Position numbers and translations under genes: made by a program
In this document: piece by piece, positions 42,230 through 50,696 of the stretch
How positions within the stretch are numbered: the stretch's first letter is position 1
How the letters are laid out: every line of letters begins with the position of its first letter
Assembly: GCA_964539025.1 (NCBI GenBank)
Contig: CAZIFA010000002.1
Coordinates: 62,001-126,000, forward strand
Source of the DNA: Micavibrio_A sp964539025
Lineage (GTDB): Bacteria > Pseudomonadota > Alphaproteobacteria > Micavibrionales > Micavibrionaceae
Direction: 5' to 3'
Length of the DNA stretch: 64,000 nt
Notes under the pieces: model-generated
The model's input: the letters and a program-made list of their open reading frames with translations, nothing else
Told to the model about the DNA's origin: nothing
Databases searched by the model: none

Positions 42230-45200
42230 TTATTCTTCCAGCATGACAAGCGAGGCATTCCCGCCCGCCGCCGTGGTGTTGATCGAAACGGTTTTTTCCG
42301 TCGCAAAGCGATGCAGATAGTAAGGTCCGCCCGCTTTCGGTCCGGTGCCAGACAGGCCCTGCCCGCCGAACGGCTGCACACCAACAACAGCCCCGATGGT
42401 CGAACGGTTGATATAGATATTGCCCGCCTTAACATCCTGAATGGCTTTGGCCGCCACGGCATCGATGCGGGTGTGGAATCCGAATGTCAGGCCGAACCCG
42501 CTCTCATTGATGGATTTGATCACTTTGGGAATATCTTTCGCCGCATAACGGATGATATGCAACGCCGGGCCGAACACTTCCTGTTTCAAATTCGATATAT
42601 CTTCGATTTCAAACGCGATAGGCGCGAAATAATGCCCTTGGCGTTTGAGATTGTCCGGCAACGGCGCTTCGGCCACGAATTTGGCCGTGCCTTCCAGCGT
42701 CGATTTATACCTTTGTAACGTCGCCAGCGCCTCCTCGTCGATCAGAGGACCTATATCGGTTGTGTAGTATTGCGGATTACCGACTTTGAGTTCTGCCATC
42801 GCCCCGCGCAACATTCGAATTGTCTTATCGGCAATTTCATCCTGCACGAACAGAATGCGGCAAGCCGAACAACGCTGCCCGGCCGAACCGAACGCGCTTA
42901 AAATCACATCGTCGACGACTTGTTCCGGAAGCGAGGAAGAATCGGCAATCATGGCATTCTGACCGCCCGTTTCGGCGATCAAGGGAATGATCGGCCCGTC
43001 CTTGGCCGCTAGCGCGCGATTGATCGCAAAGGCCGCAGCGGTGGATCCCGTAAAGGCCACGCCTGCAACCTGCTTATGCTGCACCAGCATTTCGCCGACA
43101 CGCCCGTCGCCTATAACAAGCTGCAAGACATTTTCGGGAATGCCTGCCTTGTGCATCAGATACACGGCGGCCTGTGCAGTGAACGGTGTTTGTTCAGCAG
43201 GTTTAGCAATCACAGAGTTGCCCGCCATCAGGGCCGCAACCACCTGTCCTGTAAAAATTGCCAGCGGAAAGTTCCACGGACTGATACAGACAAAGGCACC
43301 GCGTCCTTGCAGCAAAATCTTGTTGCTCTCACCGGTATAGGCCGTTAAATTCCGGCCGTTTTCATGAAAATCTTCGCGACCGCGCGCAGCATAATAGCGG
43401 CAGAAATCCACCGCTTCCCGCACTTCGGCCAAAGCATCATTGAGAGTTTTTCCAGCTTCGTGAATGCACAAAGCCATCAGTGTGGTAGCATTCGCCTCAT
43501 ACAAATCGGCAATCCCATTCAGGATATCCGCTCGCTCTGCGGCGGGCGTGGCATTCCACGACGGGAAAGCTTTACAAGCCGATGCAAAGGCGCGAGCAAC
43601 AACGTCGGGATTGGCGGCATAAACCGTGCCCACCGTTTCGCTTAGATCGGATGGATTGCGTATATCGCCGACATTGCCGGTTTTTTTGGGTCGCCCGTCG
43701 ATGATCGAAGCGCAAAAGAAATCCTGTTGCCGGAAGGCGTTTTCAACGGATTGCAGCGTTTGCTGCAACGTTTTAGCATCGTCAAAATCAACCCCTTGCG
43801 AATTTTTCCGGTCTGTAAAAATCTGAGATGGCAGGCAAATAGAAGGATGCGGTGAGAATCCTTTGTCCAACGCAGATTCCACAGGATCGCGGGCCAGTTG
43901 TGTAGGTCCGATCTTTTCGTCGAACACCTTGTTGACAAAAGAAGAGTTCGCGCCGTTTTCCAGCAAGCGACGCACCAGATACGGAAGCAGGTCCCGGTGG
44001 ATACCGACAGGCGCGTAAATCCGCACGGGCAGCGTTTCTTCCGAAAGGACAAAATCGTATAACGCTTCGCCCATGCCGAAAAGCCGCTGAAATTCAAACC
44101 CGCCGCGCTCGCCGCCCGCCATATCGATCACGGCCTGCACCGTGTAAGCGTTATGGGTTCCGAACATGGGATAAACATGCTGGCGTGCCTGCAGCAATTT
44201 TTGTGCGCAGGCCAGATAGCAAAGATCGGTGTGTGTCTTGCGGGTGAAAACCGGATAATCCGTAAGCCCCTTTACCTGCGCCCGCTTGATTTCGGTGTCC
44301 CAGTAAGCGCCCTTAACCAGCCTGATCTGGATACGCCGCCCGGTGGATTGCGCCAATGCAATCAGATCTTCGATCATCGGCAATGTGCGTTTGCCGTAAG
44401 CCTGCACGGCAAGACCGAATCCTTCCCATCCGGTCAGGGTAATGTCCTCCATAATGGAGCGGATGATTTTCAGGGACGTTTCTAACCTATCGCATTCTTC
44501 CGCATCCACAGTCAGGCAGATATTAAGGCTCGCCGCCTTACGGCAAAGTTCTGAAAGTTTTTGCGTCAGCGCTGGAATACAATAAGTTTCCTGCGAAGCG
44601 GAATAGCGCGGATACAGCGCCGAAAGCTTGACTGAAATGCCCGGATGCGGGCCATTACCACGCGCCGGGCTTTGCCCCACCGCCTCGATAGCGTCCTCAT
44701 AAGCCTTGTAATAGAGATCGGCGTCTTCCATCGTGCGCGCGCCTTCGCCGAGCATATCGTAGGAAAACAGGTAACCTTTCTCTTTTTGAAGAACCGCAGC
44801 ATTTTTCAGCGCTTCATGGATGCTCTGGCCTAGGACAAACTGCCCGCCCAAAATTTTCATGCCCTCGCCCAGCGCCTTACGGATCACAGGCTCACCAAGA
44901 CGCGATAGCGGACCTTCCAGTGTCGATTTTGTCGCTGACAGGCCCAATCCCGCCATGCGCAGCATCCAGTCATCGGCGCCGCCGCCATTCTTGTGCCATT
45001 TGGTGCGGGCTATCTTGTCGCGGATCAGGGCATTGGCATTTGCAGCATCGGGAATACGCAGCAATGCTTCGGCCAGCGTCATCAGAGCGAGGCCTTCTTG
45101 CGTAGACAGGCTGTAGGTCTGAAAGAAGTTTTCGATGCTGCCGGGTTTGCGTTTGGCGGCGCGCATCGCCGTGATCAGATCGGTGGTCTTTTGTGAAATA

Positions 45201-45310
45201 CGCTGCGCCCGGGCTCCATCCCAATCCAGGCTGTTCACCAGCCTTTCGACGCAATCCTTTTCAGGCATCATCAAATAGTCGGAAAGATTCTGAAAAAGTT
45301 CGCGGGACAT
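42230..45310 (-). CDS. putA: Bifunctional proline dehydrogenase / P5C dehydrogenase
   Basis: Oxidises proline to glutamate in two steps through a shared channel. 1,026 residues: a short N-terminal arm, the FAD-dependent PRODH barrel (RLVKGAYWDTEIKRAQ, MFGTHNAYTV, EFQRLFGMGEALYD), and the NAD-dependent aldehyde dehydrogenase half (SPWNFPLAIFTGQV, AETGGQNAMI with the general base Glu, AGQRCSACRI with the catalytic Cys). The length and N terminus (MSRELFQNLSDYLMMPEKD) show the short form without the ribbon-helix-helix repressor domain, so it does not control its own transcription by DNA binding. It is divergent from xseA across 53 bp. Confidence 0.96.
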   Translation of the reverse strand: MSRELFQNLSDYLMMPEKDCVERLVNSLDWDGARAQRISQKTTDLITAMRAAKRKPGSIENFFQTYSLSTQEGLALMTLAEALLRIPDAANANALIRDKIARTKWHKNGGGADDWMLRMAGLGLSATKSTLEGPLSRLGEPVIRKALGEGMKILGGQFVLGQSIHEALKNAAVLQKEKGYLFSYDMLGEGARTMEDADLYYKAYEDAIEAVGQSPARGNGPHPGISVKLSALYPRYSASQETYCIPALTQKLSELCRKAASLNICLTVDAEECDRLETSLKIIRSIMEDITLTGWEGFGLAVQAYGKRTLPMIEDLIALAQSTGRRIQIRLVKGAYWDTEIKRAQVKGLTDYPVFTRKTHTDLCYLACAQKLLQARQHVYPMFGTHNAYTVQAVIDMAGGERGGFEFQRLFGMGEALYDFVLSEETLPVRIYAPVGIHRDLLPYLVRRLLENGANSSFVNKVFDEKIGPTQLARDPVESALDKGFSPHPSICLPSQIFTDRKNSQGVDFDDAKTLQQTLQSVENAFRQQDFFCASIIDGRPKKTGNVGDIRNPSDLSETVGTVYAANPDVVARAFASACKAFPSWNATPAAERADILNGIADLYEANATTLMALCIHEAGKTLNDALAEVREAVDFCRYYAARGREDFHENGRNLTAYTGESNKILLQGRGAFVCISPWNFPLAIFTGQVVAALMAGNSVIAKPAEQTPFTAQAAVYLMHKAGIPENVLQLVIGDGRVGEMLVQHKQVAGVAFTGSTAAAFAINRALAAKDGPIIPLIAETGGQNAMIADSSSLPEQVVDDVILSAFGSAGQRCSACRILFVQDEIADKTIRMLRGAMAELKVGNPQYYTTDIGPLIDEEALATLQRYKSTLEGTAKFVAEAPLPDNLKRQGHYFAPIAFEIEDISNLKQEVFGPALHIIRYAAKDIPKVIKSINESGFGLTFGFHTRIDAVAAKAIQDVKAGNIYINRSTIGAVVGVQPFGGQGLSGTGPKAGGPYYLHRFATEKTVSINTTAAGGNASLVMLEE

Positions 45311-45363
45311 CCTGTCTTCGATCCTTTATTGCGCTTCACCGTTACTCTATACTATCGCGCATC

Positions 45364-46722
45364 ATGACAGAAGACCTCTTCACCGCCGCTGCCACAGCGA
45401 AGCGCAGCAATGTTCCGGAAATGAGCGTGTCCGAACTTGCTTTTTCCCTAAAAAGAACATTGGAGGAAACCTATGGCCGCGTGCGTGTGCGTGGCGAATT
45501 GTCGGGACTAAAGCTTGCCTCCTCCGGCCATCTCTACGGTGATATCAAGGACGAAGAATCGGTCATCAATATCGTCTGCTGGAAAACCATCGTTGGACGC
45601 CTCTCGGTCAAACCTGCGGACGGGCTCGATGTCATCATCACGGGAAAGATGACCAGCTATCCGAAAAACTCGCGCTATCAGCTTGTCATCGAATCGATGG
45701 AACTGGCGGGTGAAGGCGCGCTCTTGAAGATGCTCGAAGACCGCCGCAAAAAACTGGCGGCTGAAGGTTTATTCGATGAAAATCGCAAAAAGAGACTCCC
45801 TTTCCTGCCCGATGTGATCGGCGTTGTCACATCACCCACCGGTGCCGTGATCCGCGATATCATGCACCGTATTTCGGAACGCTTTCCCCGCCATGTCCTG
45901 CTCTGGCCAGTCGCTGTGCAGGGCACGGGCGCTGCAGAACAGATTGCTGCGGCCATTCACGGATTCAATGCGCTCGATGGAAAAACCGTTCCAAAGCCTG
46001 ATCTTCTGATCGTGGCTAGAGGCGGTGGATCGCTCGAAGACCTCATGGCATTCAACGAAGAGAGCGTCGTGCGGGCAGCGGCGGAATCCAAAATCCCCCT
46101 GATCTCGGCCGTCGGGCATGAGACCGATACGACACTGATCGATTACGCCGCCGACCTTCGTGCACCGACACCGACAGGGGCGGCAGAACGCGCCGTTCCA
46201 TTCCGTCTCGACCTTCTGGCAGGCGTTCGCGACGATGCCCAGCGCCTTGTGCGTGGCATGGAACGCAAACTATCCGAACTCTCGGGCCAGCTTGACACGC
46301 TGCGCGCAAAGCTTGGCGATCCGACGCGAGTGCTCGATATCAAGGCGCAAAATCTCGATAATCTTTCTGACAAATTGCTGCACGGTTTTGAAAAAACCAT
46401 CGCCCGAAAAACGCAATCCCTTGCCCCGCTCATCCCACGCCATCCGAAATCACTGATTGAGGAAAAGGGACGGCATCTGACACTGGTTTCACAATCGCTG
46501 CAAAGGACCAGGGCAACATTGCTCAAAGACCCGCAAAAACACCTCGATCACACGGTCCGGATGCTCGAAAGCCTGTCCTTCAAAAAAGTGCTGGAAAGGG
46601 GCTATGCCGTGGTGTGGGACGAAAAAGGCCATGTCGTCTCTACCAGGGACGAAGCCGAGAAAAAGGCCATATTAACCATAGAATTCAAGGATGAAGGCCG
46701 TTTGCAGGTCCGAAAAGGTTAA
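45364..46722 (+). CDS. xseA: Exodeoxyribonuclease VII large subunit
   Basis: Catalytic subunit of exonuclease VII, which degrades single-stranded DNA. 452 residues. The N-terminal OB fold begins MSVSELAFSLKRTLE and has YGRVRVRGELSG. The catalytic domain contains VVTSPTGAVIRDI, RGGGSLEDLMAFNEE and SAVGHETDTTLIDYAADLRA. A long coiled-coil segment follows (~residues 290-400). The frame is open from 45193, but the ATG at 45364 gives the right N terminus. The small subunit gene xseB is not in this window. Confidence 0.95.
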   Translation: MTEDLFTAAATAKRSNVPEMSVSELAFSLKRTLEETYGRVRVRGELSGLKLASSGHLYGDIKDEESVINIVCWKTIVGRLSVKPADGLDVIITGKMTSYPKNSRYQLVIESMELAGEGALLKMLEDRRKKLAAEGLFDENRKKRLPFLPDVIGVVTSPTGAVIRDIMHRISERFPRHVLLWPVAVQGTGAAEQIAAAIHGFNALDGKTVPKPDLLIVARGGGSLEDLMAFNEESVVRAAAESKIPLISAVGHETDTTLIDYAADLRAPTPTGAAERAVPFRLDLLAGVRDDAQRLVRGMERKLSELSGQLDTLRAKLGDPTRVLDIKAQNLDNLSDKLLHGFEKTIARKTQSLAPLIPRHPKSLIEEKGRHLTLVSQSLQRTRATLLKDPQKHLDHTVRMLESLSFKKVLERGYAVVWDEKGHVVSTRDEAEKKAILTIEFKDEGRLQVRKG

Positions 46723-46764
46723 ATTTCTTGCCTTTTTGTGCTATTCTGGACAGATAGAGGCCTG

Positions 46765-47271
46765 ATGAGAGTAGAACTAAAAGAATTGATGGACAAGCTG
46801 GGAGTGGGATATGTGATGTCCCGCTATGAAACCTGTCCGTGGTCAGCCTACGATCCAACCAAGGGCATCACCGCCAGCGCCGAAGTCCGCATGAATAATG
46901 ATGGCGACGAAGTCGAAGCCGAGATTCAGTTCCTCTGTGACAACCCGGAACCCGGCAAACCGGCCATGGAACACATCACCTGGATCCATTTCAAACCCAT
47001 CGCCAAAGGATTATGGGGCCCCACGGTCTTTCACGTACGTGGCAAGGACGAAAGCGAAGGCCTGTATAATTGGGAAATAAAATGCTGCAATTTTTTCCGG
47101 GCCTGTGTGCAGGAAATCAAGATGGGCAATATCCCAGACATTGATGAGATCATGGAGCAGGAGCTAGGCGGCGGTGAGCGTTTCCGCGACGGACGCCAGG
47201 GCGGCGGCAGTAAAGCGCCGAAGATCAAGCCGCAGGCGCTGCTCGGCATGAAACAAGGCCGCGGATTCTAA
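46765..47271 (+). CDS. Hypothetical protein downstream of xseA
   Basis: 168 residues, no signal peptide. Acidic in its first half, with Cys in SRYETCPWSAYD, FLCDNPEPG and KCCNFFRACVQ, and a Gly/Arg-rich tail (GGGERFRDGRQGGGSKAPK) that could bind nucleic acid. An ATG at 46765 with GAGG upstream is the likely start; the frame is open from 46738. It is 42 bp after xseA on the same strand. I recognise no family. In other alphaproteobacteria the gene after xseA is often DUF2093, and this is not that. Confidence 0.65.
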   Translation: MRVELKELMDKLGVGYVMSRYETCPWSAYDPTKGITASAEVRMNNDGDEVEAEIQFLCDNPEPGKPAMEHITWIHFKPIAKGLWGPTVFHVRGKDESEGLYNWEIKCCNFFRACVQEIKMGNIPDIDEIMEQELGGGERFRDGRQGGGSKAPKIKPQALLGMKQGRGF

Positions 47272-47277
47272 ATAATT

Positions 47278-47928
47278 TTAGGCACGTACATTCTGCGCGA
47301 CGACGATCCCGTATGTCGTGGCAAGCGAGGCAAGACCGCCCTGCACAGGCTCACCGGCGGCGCGATAAATCCAATCCGATCCCACCCGCTCCAGATAACC
47401 GATCATCAGACCCGTGCCATTCCCCATGTCGGAATCAAGTTCGAAGCGGAAAGTTTCCAGCGTCGTCTCATTATTGACGATGCGGAAATAGACATTCTTG
47501 ACCATCGTGAAATTGTTGCTGTTCATATCCATGTCGTAAATGGATAGCGTGAACACGATTTTGACAACCTCGAACGGCAACGCCATCAGGTCTACGACAA
47601 TCTTCTCATCATCCCCGTCGCCCGCACCGGTCCTTGAATCGCCCATATGGCGCACGGCCCCGTCGCGGCCCGTGCTGTTGCCGTAGAAGACAAAGTCCTC
47701 GTCCTCGCGTGTTTTATCGAACTTATCGAGCAGGAATACGGATGCATCGACATCGATCGGGTCACCTTCGAATGCGCGTAAATCCCAGCCCACACCGACC
47801 GTAATTTCGCGGATGGTGGGATCGAGGCGAGTGATATTGATCTCCTCGCCCTTCTTGACGCGCACAAGTCGGCTTTCCCCATGCTGCAAAGCCGGTTGTA
47901 TCTGATCGTCGTCGTTCAAATCGCTCAT
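47278..47928 (-). CDS. TerD-family protein
   Basis: 216 residues of the TerD beta-sandwich family. REITVGVGWDLRAFEGD is the usual VGLGWD-type start, and the Ca2+-binding loop is HMGDSRTGAGDGDDEKIVVD. ALPFEVVKIVFTLSIYD follows the family pattern. TerD proteins bind calcium and take part in poorly understood stress responses (tellurite, phage, cell surface). The N-terminal ~25 residues (LNDDDQIQPALQHGESRLV) are extra. It is paired with the TerA-like gene 65 bp upstream on the same strand. TerB, TerC and TerE genes are absent here. Confidence 0.88.
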   Translation of the reverse strand: MSDLNDDDQIQPALQHGESRLVRVKKGEEINITRLDPTIREITVGVGWDLRAFEGDPIDVDASVFLLDKFDKTREDEDFVFYGNSTGRDGAVRHMGDSRTGAGDGDDEKIVVDLMALPFEVVKIVFTLSIYDMDMNSNNFTMVKNVYFRIVNNETTLETFRFELDSDMGNGTGLMIGYLERVGSDWIYRAAGEPVQGGLASLATTYGIVVAQNVRA

Positions 47929-47993
47929 GACATATCCCTACAAACTTGCGGAGCCAGTTTAACCCTTCCCGGCTACCCTATCCAGTATAATGA

Positions 47994-48743
47994 TCAGCGG
48001 CCCTTGGCGCCACTTTCCCATTCGAGGCCATAGCCAAAAGCGCGGTCCATTTCAGCATGGCCGGGGAAATATTCCAGATAACTGCTCATCCTGATACCGC
48101 TGCGCACGCTTTCGATTCCGGCCACGGCGCAGACAGGCATCCGGTTTTTCGCGGTGTTCAGCGTAACGATCATCGGCTGTTCGCCCGGCACACGAACCTG
48201 CACCTGCGGTCGTACTGAAGCCCAATTGCGCGCGCCGTCATAAATATAGACATAGATCAGGATTTTTTCTATTCGATCCCAATGCGCGCCATTGACGACG
48301 ATCACCTCATCCGGCCCATGCCGTTCGCCCGTGCGTTCATCGCGGCTTAGAGCAATGTAAGGCTCGCTTTCCAGCGCGCCGTGCATATTACCAAAAGACT
48401 GCAATCCGCCGCGAAGACCGTTCTTGAGTTTGTAAAGACACCCCAGATCGAGATCGATCCCCCGACGAAGCACTTTTTTCCTGAAAAAACGGCTGATCGG
48501 CCCGGGCGCGCTTTCAACCGCAACATTGTCCCACGCGACGGCAATCTGGAAATGCGGCAACCCACCCGGCGGAGGGTCTACCACCGCAACTTCGCCGGGA
48601 CGCGATAAAAAGGCCCGGCTCTGGTGTTTATCGGCTTCGCTGACATATCCTGCCGCGCCGAGGCCGCCATAGCTTGACCGTTGCGCCCGGTCGCGATCCG
48701 CTTCTTCCAGTGAGGCCTGGGATCCTTGGGGGGTATCTGCCAT
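47994..48743 (-). CDS. TerA-like protein of the TerD superfamily
   Basis: About 250 residues. The N terminus is low-complexity and charged (SQASLEEADRDRAQRSSYGG). The body carries a TerD-type fold: PHFQIAVAWDNV, then DLDLGCLYKLKNGLRG, YIALSRDERTGERHG and IEKILIYVYIYDGARNW. The DLDLGCLYKLK and LSRDERTG parts resemble TerA, which has a TerD-like domain with its own calcium loop. The start at 48741-48743 (AAAGG upstream) is preferred over 48782. It probably forms a small operon with the TerD gene. Substrates and partners are unknown. Confidence 0.75.
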   Translation of the reverse strand: MADTPQGSQASLEEADRDRAQRSSYGGLGAAGYVSEADKHQSRAFLSRPGEVAVVDPPPGGLPHFQIAVAWDNVAVESAPGPISRFFRKKVLRRGIDLDLGCLYKLKNGLRGGLQSFGNMHGALESEPYIALSRDERTGERHGPDEVIVVNGAHWDRIEKILIYVYIYDGARNWASVRPQVQVRVPGEQPMIVTLNTAKNRMPVCAVAGIESVRSGIRMSSYLEYFPGHAEMDRAFGYGLEWESGAKGR

Positions 48744-48836
48744 AAAACCTTTTTCTATAAAGTATCTTCGCTTTTTTGCCACTCTATGCTAAATCACTTC
48801 CGCAGCAAAATCCATTAAGCATAAGGACGATAATCC

Positions 48837-50510
48837 GTGGCTTCCTATCAATATGTCTATGTCATGAAAGACCTGAAAAAGACCTTTTCGAATGGCAAAA
48901 CCATTCTGAACGGCATCACGCTCAGTTTCTTCCCCGGCGCGAAAATTGGCGTTTTAGGTCCCAACGGCGCGGGTAAATCGACTCTGCTCAAAATCATGGC
49001 GGGCGTGGATAAGGAATTTGTCGGCGAGGCATGGTCAGCCGAAGGCGCGCGCGTAGGTTACCTGCAACAAGAACCGCAGCTCGATAACAGCAAAACCGTC
49101 GCCGAAAATGTGATGGAGGCTTTGAAGGACAAAAAAGCCAAGGTTGATCGCTATAACGAAGTTGCAGGTCTGATGGCAGACCCTGACGCCGATTTCGATG
49201 CGCTCACCGAAGAAATGAGCCGTCTGCAGGACGAAATCGATGCCGAAAATCTATGGGAACTGGACCGCACGGTTGATATGGCGATGGACGCTTTGCGCTG
49301 CCCGCCCGGCGATTCTGCCGTTACGAATTTATCGGGAGGCGAAAAACGCCGCGTGGCATTAGCCCGCCTACTGCTCGAAAGCCCTGATCTACTTCTTCTC
49401 GACGAACCGACTAACCACCTAGACGCGGAATCTGTCGCATGGTTGCAGCGCTTCCTGCTCGAATACAAAGGCACCGTCGTCATGGTCACGCACGATCGCT
49501 ACTTCCTCGACAACGTTACGGGCTGGATTCTCGAAGTCGCGAACGGACGCGGCATTCCCTACGAAGGAAATTATTCTGCGTATCTGGACAAGAAACGCAA
49601 ACGCCTTGAACAAGAAGCCAAAGACGAAGCCAACCTTGCCAAGGCCGTCGCAAAAGAACTGGAATGGATTCAACAAACGCCGGAAGGACGCCGCAAAAAA
49701 TCTAAAGCCCGCGTTGCCGCCTATGAAGAACTCGCAGCGCAGGCGGAAGGACAGACGCAACGCAATGCGCAGATCGTTATCCCCGCGCCGCCTCGCCTCG
49801 GCCAGAACGTCATCGATGTTGTGAACATCAAGAAAGCCTATGGCGATAAGCTTTTGATCGATGGTCTGACATTTAAACTGCCGCCTGGCGGTATCGTCGG
49901 CATTATCGGCCCCAACGGTGCGGGTAAAACCACGCTCTTCCGCATGATCACAGGGCAGGAGAAACCGGACGCAGGATCTTTCACCGTGTCCGATTCCGTG
50001 CATCTCGGTTATGTCGACCAGAGCCGTGACTCGCTCGATGACAATAAGACCGTCTGGGAAGAAATTTCCGGCGGGCTTGATATTCTAAAACTTGGTAAGA
50101 TCGAAGTGATGAGCCGCGCCTATGTTGCATCTTTTAACTTCCGCGGCACGGACCAGCAAAAGAAAATCAGCGTGTTGTCCGGCGGTGAACGTAACCGCGT
50201 TCATCTTGCCAAGATGCTTAAATCCGGCGCGAACGTTCTGCTGCTAGACGAACCAACCAACGATCTGGATACAGAAACGCTCGGCGCTCTCGAAGAGGCG
50301 CTGGAACAGTTCGCCGGCTGCGTTGTCGTCATTTCCCACGACCGCGCTTTCCTTGATCGCTTGGCCACGCACATCCTGGCCTATGAAGGCGATTCCCATG
50401 TCGAATGGTTCGAAGGCAATTACGAGGATTACGAGAAGGACTACAAACGCCGCTTTGGCGAAAACGCTTCTCCGCACCGGATCAAATACAAACCGCTCAA
50501 AGCCGCTTGA
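48837..50510 (+). CDS. ettA: Energy-dependent translational throttle protein (ABC-F)
   Basis: Ribosome-binding ATPase that gates the first steps of elongation according to ADP/ATP level. 557 residues with two ABC domains. Walker A motifs are GPNGAGKST (~residues 41-49) and GPNGAGKTT (~360). Signatures are LSGGEKRRVALARLL and LSGGERNRVHLAKML, and Walker B are LLLLDEPTNHLD and VLLLDEPTNDLD. The linker has LEWIQQTPEGRRKKSKAR. There are no membrane helices. It starts at GTG 48837 with AAGGA upstream. It precedes the DotA/TraY-like triplet by 186 bp and is probably unrelated to it. Confidence 0.95.
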   Translation: MASYQYVYVMKDLKKTFSNGKTILNGITLSFFPGAKIGVLGPNGAGKSTLLKIMAGVDKEFVGEAWSAEGARVGYLQQEPQLDNSKTVAENVMEALKDKKAKVDRYNEVAGLMADPDADFDALTEEMSRLQDEIDAENLWELDRTVDMAMDALRCPPGDSAVTNLSGGEKRRVALARLLLESPDLLLLDEPTNHLDAESVAWLQRFLLEYKGTVVMVTHDRYFLDNVTGWILEVANGRGIPYEGNYSAYLDKKRKRLEQEAKDEANLAKAVAKELEWIQQTPEGRRKKSKARVAAYEELAAQAEGQTQRNAQIVIPAPPRLGQNVIDVVNIKKAYGDKLLIDGLTFKLPPGGIVGIIGPNGAGKTTLFRMITGQEKPDAGSFTVSDSVHLGYVDQSRDSLDDNKTVWEEISGGLDILKLGKIEVMSRAYVASFNFRGTDQQKKISVLSGGERNRVHLAKMLKSGANVLLLDEPTNDLDTETLGALEEALEQFAGCVVVISHDRAFLDRLATHILAYEGDSHVEWFEGNYEDYEKDYKRRFGENASPHRIKYKPLKAA

Positions 50511-50533
50511 TCGGACCAATCCGGCACAACCAT

Positions 50534-50549
50534 AAGCATGTTCATGCTT
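50534..50549 (+). terminator. Weak hairpin after ettA
   Basis: AAGCAT-GTTC-ATGCTT followed by TGTTCATTTTT. The stem is AT-rich and only six pairs, so terminator activity is uncertain. The rest of 50511-50696 is AT-rich with no gene seen. Confidence 0.35.
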
Positions 50550-50696
50550 TGTTCATTTTTCATGTTATTGAAAATATGGCAAGGTGCCACGTTTCCGCCC
50601 AAATTCGCAATGGTCAAAGCCCCTATGGTATTATTTAAGCACGATTAAATGTGAAATTTGATCTATACTGATGCGGGGAAATCAGTCAGGGACTCG

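Noticed and set aside
50640..50668. TATACT as a -10 element before the DotA/TraY-like triplet
   Set aside because: No acceptable -35 hexamer at 16-18 bases upstream; the promoter of the triplet remains unlocated.
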